From DASUFH01 sp036274645 (GTDB lineage: Bacteria > Acidobacteriota > Terriglobia > 20CM-2-55-15), in NCBI GenBank assembly GCA_036274645.1, contig DASUFH010000217.1, forward strand, positions 1-15,835: a stretch of 15,835 nt of DNA, given 5' to 3'. Each line of letters starts with the position of its first letter. Within the stretch, counting starts at the first letter, position 1. The position numbers and the translations under genes are program-made. The notes below the pieces were generated by a model. It ran no database searches. It was not told where the DNA came from and saw nothing but the letters and a program-made list of their open reading frames with translations. Shown piece by piece: positions 1 through 5,848 of this stretch.

Positions 1-139
1 ATCACTCATGAAGGCAGGACAGGTCTGACGTCGTTGCGGTACTGGCCAGCGCCGTCGTGTGCCCTGCCCCTGATTCCTCGACCCACTGGCTCCCTCAAAA
101 ACGTGACAACTGGCTCCCTTTTAAACCGCCGCTAACAAG
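1..139. mobile_element. Probable outer end of an IS21-family insertion sequence
   Basis: The 11-mer ACTGGCTCCCT occurs at 85-95 and again at 109-119, 24 bp apart, and the second copy is followed after about 20 bp by TAACA (135-139). Repeated TGGCTC-type blocks running into a terminal ACA are typical of IS21-family ends, whose termini carry several transposase-binding repeats. The only coding trace is a short frame at 2-28 that reads SLMKAGQV and stops; it could be the tail of an upstream gene but is too short to name. The rest of the element would lie left of the window. This is a pattern-based call without a matching left end or a visible target duplication. Confidence 0.45.
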
Positions 140-253
140 CAGACGGGGAGGGGAATCCGCCGCCCGTCCTGAGGCAGGTATGAATGCCCTACCCCCCCCC
201 GACAAATTGTGGTGTGCGGGGGCCGCTCCCCGCGCCGAGCGCGCGACGGGCCA
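140..253. other. Non-coding gap with a C9 tract
   Basis: The stretch between the putative insertion-sequence end and the operon promoter holds no credible gene. It contains a run of nine C at 192-200 and GC-rich sequence with no clear hairpin. Confidence 0.4.
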
Positions 254-281
254 TTGACGCCGGTCTGACAGTTCTGATATT
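254..281 (+). promoter_or_regulatory. Candidate sigma-70 promoter of the GbsR operon
   Basis: TTGACG at 254-259 (five of six bases of the -35 consensus) is followed after 16 bp by GATATT at 276-281 (four of six bases of TATAAT). The -10 overlaps the palindrome at 278-299, so a protein bound there would block initiation. The promoter is read from sequence only. Confidence 0.45.
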
Positions 282-299
282 TCTGTTATTACAGAAATA
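278..299. promoter_or_regulatory. Perfect palindromic operator candidate upstream of the GbsR-like gene
   Basis: Arms TATTTCTGT (278-286) and ACAGAAATA (291-299) are perfect inverted repeats separated by TATT. The site lies between the putative -10 and the ribosome binding site AGGAGA (299-304) of a MarR/GbsR-type regulator. Dimeric winged-helix regulators of this family usually bind such palindromes and control their own operon. The AT-rich motif stands out in otherwise GC-rich DNA. Autoregulation is inferred. Confidence 0.65.
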
Positions 300-311
300 G
301 GAGATACCGCG

Positions 312-869
312 ATGATCGAAGAACTCAGCCCGGTCGAGCGCAAATTCATCCTGCACTGGGGCGAGATGGGGACCCGCTGGGGGGTGAACCGCACGGTCGC
401 GCAGATCCATGCGTTGCTCTACATTTCGCCGCGGCCCCTCAACGCGGAGGAGATCTCCGCGCGTCTTGGCGTGGCGCGGTCGAATGTCAGCACGAGCCTC
501 CGGGAGCTGCAGGGCTGGGGCATTGTCCGGCTGACGCATCTGCCGGACGACAGGCGGGATCATTTCGAGAGCATGCAGGACGTCTGGGAGATGTTCCGCG
601 TGGTCATCGAGGAGCGGAAGAAGCGGGAGATCGATCCCACGGTGCGGATGCTGGGCGACTGCATTGCCGAGGCCGGCCACGACAAAAAGGCCGGCGCGCA
701 CACCCGACAGAAGCTGGAAGAGCTTCTCGGCTTCTTTCAGACGTCGATGGCCGTGTATTCCGAGCTGCGCGACTGGCCGACGCCCGCGCTCGTGAAACTG
801 TTGAGACATGCCGACCGGCTGAGGAAAGTGATCGGTCTGGCGAAGCCGCTTCTCCGGAGGACGCCATGA
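312..869 (+). CDS. GbsR/MarR-family transcriptional regulator
   Basis: This 185-residue protein matches the GbsR branch of MarR-type winged-helix regulators. The start has a good ribosome binding site, AGGAGA, 7 bases upstream. The opening IEELSPVERKFILHWGEMG, then helix-turn-helix sequence around residues 25-75 (AQIHALLYISPRPLNAEEISARLGVARSNVSTSLRELQGWGIV), fits the family, in which two recognition helices per dimer bind a palindrome. The C-terminal half is helical and probably dimerises. In known systems GbsR senses choline and represses glycine-betaine genes; nothing here points to that ligand. The stop overlaps the next gene's start (ATGA, 866-869), so it is translationally coupled to a membrane acyltransferase whose operon it probably controls through the palindrome at 278-299. 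The family call is firm; the ligand is unknown. Confidence 0.9.
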   Translation: MIEELSPVERKFILHWGEMGTRWGVNRTVAQIHALLYISPRPLNAEEISARLGVARSNVSTSLRELQGWGIVRLTHLPDDRRDHFESMQDVWEMFRVVIEERKKREIDPTVRMLGDCIAEAGHDKKAGAHTRQKLEELLGFFQTSMAVYSELRDWPTPALVKLLRHADRLRKVIGLAKPLLRRTP

Positions 870-1735
870 GGGGCGATTGGGGGCCATTCCTTTTGCTCGT
901 TGGAGTGTCGCTGCTGGCGCGCGGACGGATGCCTGCGTGGCTCTTCATGTGGACGATCGCGTTGGCTGTGTTCTGGGGCGCGAAGTGGCTGACCTGGCGG
1001 CGCGCCTCGCGTGGCCGTATGCCGGCGGCGGCGGTCTCCGTGGAGTACCTGTTTGGCTGGGTGGGCATGGACGCGGACGTGTTCTTGAGCGGCGCGCGAC
1101 CCCGGCGGACGCCAGCGCCGCGTGAGTGGGCGGCCGCGACGCTGAAAACTCTGGCCGGCGCCGTGTTGCTGGTCGCGGCGGGCCGGTTATCGCGGGACCA
1201 CGCTTCGCTGGCGGTCGGCTGGCTGGGGATGCTGGGTCTGATTCTGCTGCTGCACTTCGGCCTGTTCCATCTGCTGGCGCTCGAGTGGCGGCGACGGCGT
1301 GTGGACGTTCAGCCGCTGATGAACGGGCCGTTGGGCGCCGCCTCGCTGGTGGACTTCTGGGGGCGTCGCTGGAACGCCGCGTTCAACGAACTGGCGCGGG
1401 ACATCGTCTTTTTGCCCCTGGCCCGTCGCTGTGGCGCAAAGGTGGCGGCGCTCGGCGTGTTTCTGGCTTCGGGTCTCGTCCACGATCTGGTCATTTCCGT
1501 GCCGGCCGGTGGTGGCTACGGACTGCCGACCGCGTACTTCCTGCTCCAGGGAATCGCGACGCTTTTTGAACGCAGCGCCGTGGGCCGTTCTGTGGGACTG
1601 GGCCGCGGCTGGAGAGGCCATGTCTTCACGCTGGTGGTCACGGCCGGTCCCGTTTTCTGGCTGTTTCATCCGCCATTCGCGCGCAACGTCATTCTCCCGA
1701 TGCTGCGTTTCCTGTCTTCTGCCCTCGGGTTTTGA
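866..1735 (+). CDS. Wax-synthase-like membrane-bound O-acyltransferase (MBOAT)
   Basis: A 289-residue, strongly hydrophobic protein with about seven or eight likely membrane segments. The central motif DFWGRRWN (163-170), followed by FNELARDIVFLPLARR, and the later SGLVHDL with His206 are hallmarks of the wax synthase / MBOAT family. There the buried His acts in acyl transfer from acyl-CoA to an alcohol or other acceptor in the membrane. The acceptor cannot be told from sequence: wax ester, sterol-like lipid and glycan O-acylation are all possible. It starts inside the stop of the regulator gene (ATGA overlap) and is followed 10 bp later by a four-helix membrane protein gene. This suggests a small lipid-modifying operon under the GbsR-like regulator. 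Length fits the shorter bacterial members. Confidence 0.8.
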   Translation: MRGDWGPFLLLVGVSLLARGRMPAWLFMWTIALAVFWGAKWLTWRRASRGRMPAAAVSVEYLFGWVGMDADVFLSGARPRRTPAPREWAAATLKTLAGAVLLVAAGRLSRDHASLAVGWLGMLGLILLLHFGLFHLLALEWRRRRVDVQPLMNGPLGAASLVDFWGRRWNAAFNELARDIVFLPLARRCGAKVAALGVFLASGLVHDLVISVPAGGGYGLPTAYFLLQGIATLFERSAVGRSVGLGRGWRGHVFTLVVTAGPVFWLFHPPFARNVILPMLRFLSSALGF

Positions 1736-1745
1736 AAGGAGCGTT

Positions 1746-2165
1746 ATGAGCGTACCGACATTGACTCTCTGCCTCCAGATTGCCGGCGTCCTGCACCTGG
1801 GATTGATTGCGGCTGGCGCATCAATGCCGCGTGCCGTCGAATTACGGCGGCATGTGGCGGGATTGCCGCCGTTCATCCGGCGGCTGTTCTGGGTGTATTA
1901 CGCGTTCATCGGTCTCTGCCTGGTGGGATTTGGACTGCTGACCGTGATCTTCGCGGAAACGCTGGCCGCGGGCGGCGCGCTGGCCCGCGGCGTTTCGCTC
2001 TTCCTTGCGGCGTTCTGGACACTGCGCCTGGTGGCCGCCGTGTTCGTTTTCGATGTCCGTCCGTATCTGACGAGCGCGCGGCTGCGGTTCGGTTATCAGG
2101 CCACCAATATTGTCTTCGCGTACCTTCCGATCGTGTACGCCTGGGCCGCGCTGCATCGGATGTAG
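1746..2165 (+). CDS. Four-helix membrane protein of unknown function
   Basis: This 139-residue protein starts at an ATG preceded by AAAGGAG (1735-1741), four bases upstream; the same frame is open much further upstream, but that part is antisense-like noise over the acyltransferase gene. Hydrophobic segments lie around residues 5-25, 48-70, 75-98 and 119-136, giving four predicted helices with basic loops (PFIRRLFW, RPYLTSARLR). I recognise no family. It is the third gene of the regulator/acyltransferase operon, 10 bp after the acyltransferase stop, so it may be a partner or substrate-handling subunit. That role is inferred from position only. A strong hairpin starts directly after its stop codon. 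Confidence 0.75.
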   Translation: MSVPTLTLCLQIAGVLHLGLIAAGASMPRAVELRRHVAGLPPFIRRLFWVYYAFIGLCLVGFGLLTVIFAETLAAGGALARGVSLFLAAFWTLRLVAAVFVFDVRPYLTSARLRFGYQATNIVFAYLPIVYAWAALHRM

Positions 2166-2193
2166 GGGCGGTCTAAGACGTCTATGACCGCCC
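2166..2193. terminator. Hairpin between convergent genes, probable bidirectional terminator
   Basis: Perfect 8-bp arms GGGCGGTC (2166-2173) and GACCGCCC (2186-2193) enclose a 12-base loop that itself contains the palindrome AGACGTCT. It starts one base after the rightward stop codon and lies 38 bp before the end of the leftward lactonase gene. No U-tract follows. The same two arms recur inside the inverted-repeat element at 11724-11852, so this may be a member of a dispersed hairpin family used as a terminator. Confidence 0.6.
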
Positions 2194-2218
2194 AGGATAT
2201 TCGGATGAATGTAGCGGC

Positions 2219-2233
2219 AGGATCCAGGATCCT
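2219..2233. repeat. AGGATCC double repeat at the 3' end of the lactonase gene
   Basis: AGGATCC (2219-2225) is directly followed by AGGATCCT (2226-2233). Because GGATCC is its own complement, this forms both a direct and an inverted repeat. It runs into the leftward stop codon at 2232-2234. Its role is unknown and may be chance. Confidence 0.35.
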
Positions 2234-3104
2234 ACTCGATGTATTGCGGCGGCTTGGCCAGGATCGCGTAGAGCGCGGCGTCGTGCTGGATCCAGAGCTG
2301 CGCGTTGTTCTGCTTCACGAACTCATCCAGCGCCTTCCGGCTTTTGCGGGTCAATTCGCGGTCCGTGTCGAACGACGGAATCCGATCCAGCGAACGCTCC
2401 TCCGGATAGTGATACAGATCACCCGCGAGCACCACCGGCCCGGCCTTGGCAAACTTCACAAAGAGCGACTGGTGTCCCGGGGTGTGTCCGGGCGTGAATT
2501 TGAGCACGACCGTTCCATCTCCAAAGACGTCATGGTCCTCGTTGTGCACGGCGATCGTCTTCGCGTCCTTGAGCTTGCTGAACGTGGCGGGCGCCGCCTG
2601 CCGCGGTCCGGGCTGTCCGAGCATCGCGCTCCGTTCGGATTCCTGCACGATCCAGGTCGCCGACGCAAACTCGTTGGCGTTGGCGGTGTGATCGGTGTGG
2701 TAATGCGACATCGCCAGATACGTAATGTCCGACGGTTTGTAGCCGACGGCGGCCAGTTGCGGCAGCAGCTTGTGTTCCGAGACGAACACGCTCTGTTTAG
2801 CCGGCGTTCCGTTGGCGGGGAAGTTTGCGTCGGGAATCTGGCCGACATCCCACATGAGCGTTCCCTTCGGATGGACCACCAGATAGCAGGGCGTCACGAA
2901 GTCGAGCGAGCCCTTGATCTCTTCAGCCCGCAGATCGTAGTTCTGCGGATTCATCATGCCGATCGTTCCACAATCGAAAACATAGAGCCGCACCGACGGC
3001 GGCGGGTCGGGCCGGGTTTGCGCGGAGGCGGAGGTCAGAGCCGTAATCGCCAGAGCAAGCGCAAGGAGGACGGAGAAAGTCTTCGTGTACATGCGCGCTA
3101 GCAT
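2232..3104 (-). CDS. Exported metallo-beta-lactamase-fold hydrolase, N-acyl homoserine lactonase family
   Basis: About 290 residues with an N-terminal signal peptide (MYTKTFSVLLALALAITALTSASA region), so it acts outside the cytoplasm. Metal ligands of the lactonase fold are all present, numbered from the chosen start: SHYHTDH with His134, His136, Asp138 and His139; His207 in TPGHTPGHQS; Asp229 in LAGDLYHY; and His274 in WIQHD. The layout fits the AiiA/AttM-like group, which opens the lactone ring of acyl homoserine lactone signals, although many relatives act on other lactones or esters. No clear ribosome binding site marks the start. ATG 3104 and ATG 3092 both leave a full signal peptide, and a GTG at 3131 is also possible. 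A separate transcription unit from its neighbours is likely. The fold is sure; the substrate is not. Confidence 0.85.
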   Translation of the reverse strand: MLARMYTKTFSVLLALALAITALTSASAQTRPDPPPSVRLYVFDCGTIGMMNPQNYDLRAEEIKGSLDFVTPCYLVVHPKGTLMWDVGQIPDANFPANGTPAKQSVFVSEHKLLPQLAAVGYKPSDITYLAMSHYHTDHTANANEFASATWIVQESERSAMLGQPGPRQAAPATFSKLKDAKTIAVHNEDHDVFGDGTVVLKFTPGHTPGHQSLFVKFAKAGPVVLAGDLYHYPEERSLDRIPSFDTDRELTRKSRKALDEFVKQNNAQLWIQHDAALYAILAKPPQYIE

Positions 3105-3173
3105 ACTGATTTCGCGGCCAACATCAAGCACTGGACGGGGGACGGGAAGTTTTCAATTGCCGCTCGGTGGTCA

Positions 3174-3815
3174 TTATCGCCGTTGTAGAGAAGCGGTCGC
3201 TGGTAAAAACGTTGCGTTGGACACGTAGCCGGAATGGATTTGTGGTCCGGGCGCCTGAAGGGCCAGGATCGCGGCCTCCGCTTTGACAATCTCCTTCCAT
3301 CGCGCGTCGGTTTCGGTCCGGCCCGCAATCCTGGCCGCCAGCTTGAGGAAGACCTTGTAGTGTCCCAGTTCGGAGGCGTACAGGGACGCAAACAGCTTTG
3401 CGAAATCCGCGTCGCGAGCCGCGGCCGCAAGGGCGCCAAAGCGTTCGCAGCTGCGCGCTTCGATCATGGCGGAAATGAGGAGACGGTCGAGCAACTCGCC
3501 GGACCCGCCCTTACGGACCAGTTGCCGCAGCGCGTTCGCATACGGGTTCCGGTGCAGGCGCTCCAGTTTTCCGCCGCGCCGGATCAGCAGCCGCGTGACG
3601 CGCGCCAGGTGCGCCGTTTCGTCGCGCGCGATCGAAGTCATGGTTTCCACCCAGCCCGGCGTCCAGTTTCCGGGCCACCGGTTCATCAGTTCCAGCGCGT
3701 TGCTGGCGGCCTTGCGCTCGAGATAGGCGTGGTCCACGAGGAGGGCGAGAGGCTGCTCCAGTACGGATTGAGCCCATTCCGTTGGCGTTTCGGAAAGAAA
3801 GGCGAACTCAGTCAT
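3174..3815 (-). CDS. miaE: tRNA-(ms2io6A37)-hydroxylase MiaE
   Basis: A 213-residue ferritin-like four-helix di-iron protein. The ligand set is complete: Glu33 (AYLERKAASNALEL), Glu66 and His69 (RDETAHLARV), Glu119 (MIEARSCERF), Glu149 and His152 (SELGHYKVF). The pattern and the start near FLSETPTEWAQ match MiaE. This enzyme hydroxylates the isopentenyl side chain of 2-methylthio-N6-isopentenyladenosine at tRNA position 37, using oxygen. Its substrate is made by MiaA and MiaB, neither of which is in this window. MiaE is best known from gammaproteobacteria, but relatives occur in other phyla. It lies upstream of the lactonase gene on the same strand, and coaD diverges from it over 104 bp. The C-terminal tail after residue 195 is variable. 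Confidence 0.88.
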   Translation of the reverse strand: MTEFAFLSETPTEWAQSVLEQPLALLVDHAYLERKAASNALELMNRWPGNWTPGWVETMTSIARDETAHLARVTRLLIRRGGKLERLHRNPYANALRQLVRKGGSGELLDRLLISAMIEARSCERFGALAAAARDADFAKLFASLYASELGHYKVFLKLAARIAGRTETDARWKEIVKAEAAILALQAPGPQIHSGYVSNATFLPATASLQRR

Positions 3816-3919
3816 CGTCCGAGTGTAAAAAGGTTGGAAGGATTCCAGAAGTAGAACTTTTGTTGCTCAATCCCCTGGATTTGAGGTACTGGATTCCTCA
3901 GGAGTCGGCTGAACTGGGA

Positions 3920-4417
3920 ATGAAGTCACCACGAACAGGCGTCTATGCCGGCAGCTTTGACCCGATCACCAACGGCCATCTCTGGATGATCGCGGAGGGC
4001 GCGCGCCTATTTGATCGATTGATCGTTACCATCGGCGTCAATCCCGACAAGAAGTACACGTTTCCACTCGATGAGCGGCTGGCAATGGTGCGTGAGTCCA
4101 TCGCGTCCATCCCGAATGTTTCGGTCACGTCGTTTTCGAATCGGTACCTGATTCACTATGCGCAATCGATCAACGCCAGCCACATTCTGCGCGGCATCCG
4201 TTCGGTGGGGGACTTCGAGTTCGAACGGACCATGCGTCACATCAATGCCGATCTGGATTCCGATATTGCAACGGTGTTCCTGATGCCGCCACGGGACATT
4301 GCCGAGATCAGCTCCAGTATGGTGAAGGGGCTCATCGGTCCGGAAGGGTGGAAGAAGGTTGTCCGGAAATATGTTCCCGCGCCGGTGTACCGGCGACTGA
4401 TCGGGAGGCGTTCGTGA
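3920..4417 (+). CDS. coaD: Phosphopantetheine adenylyltransferase
   Basis: A 165-residue cytoplasmic enzyme that transfers AMP from ATP to 4'-phosphopantetheine, the fourth step of coenzyme A synthesis. The nucleotidyltransferase motif GSFDPITNGH is near the N-terminus, and the family signatures ILRGIRSVGDFEFE and AEISSSMVKGL follow in order. Length equals the family norm when the ATG at 3920 is used; upstream in-frame codons add no homologous sequence. The ribosome site is weak (AGGAG at 3900-3904, 15 bases away). Compared with E. coli CoaD, the segment after FEFE reads INADLDSDIATVFLMPPRD, so it is somewhat divergent but keeps the active-site residues. Its stop overlaps the GTG start of the HD-domain gene, implying coupled translation. 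Confidence 0.9.
   Translation: MKSPRTGVYAGSFDPITNGHLWMIAEGARLFDRLIVTIGVNPDKKYTFPLDERLAMVRESIASIPNVSVTSFSNRYLIHYAQSINASHILRGIRSVGDFEFERTMRHINADLDSDIATVFLMPPRDIAEISSSMVKGLIGPEGWKKVVRKYVPAPVYRRLIGRRS
4403..4408 (+). promoter_or_regulatory. Ribosome binding site deciding the GTG start of the HD gene
   Basis: GGGAGG lies five bases before GTG 4414, inside the last codons of coaD. It supports this start over an in-frame ATG at 4348, which would lie well inside coaD. Confidence 0.6.
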
Positions 4418-5040
4418 GCGCGCTGGATTCGCGGCGCTGGGCGGAACTCTGGCGGAGCGTCTCGGGCCGCGGCGACGGTCGGGCGTGGTACGACCGCCTG
4501 GCGGCCCACTATGCGGAGCCGCATCGCCACTATCACACGGCCCGGCACATTGGCGAATGCCTGGCCGAATTCGACGCGGCGCGTGATCTCGCCTCACAGC
4601 CCGTGGCCGTCGAACTGGCGTTGTGGTTCCACGATGCCATCTACGATACACGCCGGCCCGACAACGAAGAGCAGAGCGCGATTCTGGCCGAAGAATGTCT
4701 ATTGGAAGCGGGCGCCGATCTGACATTGCGGCAGGCGGTCCGTGATCTCGTACTCGCCACGAAGACGCACGATCCCGAAGCGCACGCCGATGCGCCACTC
4801 CTTGTCGATATCGATCTGAGCATCCTGGGGACGAGCCCGACGCGCTTTTTTGAATACGAAGAGCAGATCCGTCAGGAGTACGCGTGGGTATCCGAAGATG
4901 TCTTCAACAGCAAACGCGCGGAGATTCTGGTGCGTTTCCTCGATCGGAAGACCCTCTACGCGACCCCGCGCTTCCAGCAGTCTCACGAGCGGCAGGCGCG
5001 CGCCAATCTTGAAGCGTCATTACATCGGCTCCGAAAGTAA
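4414..5040 (+). CDS. Predicted metal-dependent HD-superfamily phosphohydrolase (COG4339 type)
   Basis: A 208-residue protein translated from a GTG that overlaps the coaD stop (GTGA). Signature pieces are YHTARHI (His41, His45), ALWFHDAIYD (the His73-Asp74 metal pair), DNEEQSA, ATKTHD (His119) and DIDLSILG (Asp132, Asp134). This matches the small HD proteins of COG4339, predicted metal-dependent phosphohydrolases whose substrate is not established. Direct overlap with coaD suggests work on a coenzyme A-related or nucleotide substrate, such as repair or recycling of a phosphorylated intermediate; that is inference only. No membrane segments or signal are present. The far C-terminus (RQARANLEASLHRLRK) is helical. 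Confidence 0.85.
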   Translation: MSALDSRRWAELWRSVSGRGDGRAWYDRLAAHYAEPHRHYHTARHIGECLAEFDAARDLASQPVAVELALWFHDAIYDTRRPDNEEQSAILAEECLLEAGADLTLRQAVRDLVLATKTHDPEAHADAPLLVDIDLSILGTSPTRFFEYEEQIRQEYAWVSEDVFNSKRAEILVRFLDRKTLYATPRFQQSHERQARANLEASLHRLRK

Positions 5041-5163
5041 TCGGCAAGGATGTAATCACTTCTCCGCCGCGGGCGAGCGTGGATGTGATCAGTGCGACAA
5101 GGCGTTCACCGGAATCCGCCGGTAGGAGTCGAGGGGCGCTGGCGGTTCTTTCCATGACCCGCT

Positions 5164-5216
5164 GCCGCTTCGCGGCTGTCCCCCTTCGCAGGGGGACAAC
5201 TCTCACTCGTTGTCCC
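5164..5216. repeat. Cluster of three stem-loops, two mutually exclusive
   Basis: First stem: GCCGC (5164-5168) with GCGGC (5172-5176). Second: GTCCCCCT (5178-5185) with AGGGGGAC (5190-5197), loop TCGC. Third: GGGACAAC (5193-5200) with GTTGTCCC (5209-5216). The second and third share bases 5193-5197, so only one can form at a time. The compact build resembles repetitive extragenic palindromes dispersed in bacterial genomes; an attenuator-like switch is possible but no downstream gene on this strand would be controlled. Confidence 0.55.
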
Positions 5217-5249
5217 TCATTTCCGGGCGGTCGGAGGCCGTTCTGCGCG

Positions 5250-5369
5250 CTATCGTGATTTCTTGCGCGTCCGGGGCAGCGGTTTCGCTGCCGGACGCGA
5301 AGTGGACGGCTTCCGGATCCGTTCGACTTTCCAGGTTCGGACAACCTGAGGGTGTTTGGGCTTATCCAT
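5250..5369 (-). CDS. Doubtful 39-residue basic ORF
   Basis: On the minus strand an ATG at 5369 opens a 39-codon frame beginning MDKPKHPQVVRTWKVERIRK and ending in PRTRKKSR before TAG. The product would be very basic with no hydrophobic part. It lies 41 bp downstream of the zinc-ribbon gene on the same strand and could be co-transcribed. Against it: only a weak ribosome site, and the strong hairpin 5266-5299 lies within it. No family is recognised. Confidence 0.25.
   Translation of the reverse strand: MDKPKHPQVVRTWKVERIRKPSTSRPAAKPLPRTRKKSR
5266..5299. repeat. Long GC-rich hairpin
   Basis: The left arm (5266-5281, CGCGTCCGG, GG, CAGCG) pairs with the right arm (5286-5299, CGCTGCCGGACGCG) over 14 bp with a two-base bulge and a four-base loop GTTT. 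It lies between convergent genes and lacks a U-tract; a transcription-end role or a repeat element are both possible. Confidence 0.55.
5332..5348. terminator. Small stem-loop downstream of the zinc-ribbon gene
   Basis: CAGGTT (5332-5337) pairs with AACCTG (5343-5348) around CGGAC. It lies about 60 bp beyond the leftward stop. With six pairs and no U-tract it is a weak terminator candidate. Confidence 0.3.
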
Positions 5370-5410
5370 ACCCTGATGATAGCCGCGTAATCGCGTCGGG
5401 TCGATTCGAC

Positions 5411-5662
5411 TTATGCGGCTTCCGGTTTTTCTCGTGTGCGTTTGGCGGCGCCCGGAGTTACGGGCTTACGTGAAGCGACAGCCCGTTTGATTTTCCAGTG
5501 CGTGAACAGGTACTTGTGTCCGCACTGGGGGCATTCCCAGGCGCCTTTGCGCGGATCGGCGGCGGCGTCGTGAAACATTTCCACTACCAGATGGCAGTGG
5601 AGGCATTTTGTGGGTTTGCTGTAGATCGTTCCGATTTCTACAGGTTTGGTTGCTCTTGGCAT
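5411..5662 (-). CDS. Small zinc-ribbon protein of unknown function
   Basis: An 83-residue basic protein with two Cys pairs, CLHC (Cys20, Cys23) and CPQC (Cys44, Cys47), about 20 residues apart. This is the spacing of a four-cysteine zinc ribbon. The WECPQCGHKYLFTHWKIKR stretch looks like a classic ribbon knuckle. The C-terminal tail is rich in Lys, Arg, Pro and Ala and probably disordered, so nucleic-acid or ribosome contact is possible. AGAGGA lies about 12 bases before the ATG, an acceptable but distant ribosome site. It diverges from dapC over 186 bp and stands alone apart from the doubtful ORF behind it. No named family recognised. Confidence 0.7.
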   Translation of the reverse strand: MPRATKPVEIGTIYSKPTKCLHCHLVVEMFHDAAADPRKGAWECPQCGHKYLFTHWKIKRAVASRKPVTPGAAKRTREKPEAA

Positions 5663-5848
5663 GGGGATTAAGGTTCCTCTTGTTCTGTCGTTTGACGTTC
5701 AAAATGCAGACGCGTTGCGCAGGTTTCGTGACCTGTTGTTGAACAGTCCCGCATATCGGTGAGCAGCCGTTCGGGGCTGACCCCTCCGGCGCCGCAAAGA
5801 AAAACCTCTGAAGACGTGGAAGGCATTGAGGATAATAGGCGTTTGGCC

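Larger units (their letters stand above)
5041..5410. other. 370-bp hairpin-rich gap between convergent genes
   Basis: This gap separates the ends of the HD gene and the leftward zinc-ribbon gene. It holds four stem-loops (see 5164-5216, 5266-5299 and 5332-5348) and one doubtful 39-residue ORF on the minus strand (5250-5369). The first ~100 bases show no clear gene or motif. The density of GC-rich inverted repeats suggests dispersed REP- or MITE-like DNA, possibly also ending transcription from both sides. Confidence 0.5.

Noticed and set aside
192..200. Phase-variable C9 tract
   Set aside because: It lies in no credible coding frame and outside the likely promoter; length variation cannot be judged from one sequence.
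2184..3101. A 305-codon plus-strand frame antisense to the lactonase gene
   Set aside because: The lactonase has all metal ligands and a signal peptide on the other strand; the antisense translation is His/Arg-rich noise.
5178..5216. Attenuator controlling a downstream gene
   Set aside because: The stems exclude each other as in attenuators, but the gap lies between convergent genes, so no properly oriented downstream target is present.
5675..5848. Promoter for dapC in the divergent gap
   Set aside because: TTGAAC and TATCGG-like pieces are present but their spacing is too short; no convincing promoter could be assigned.
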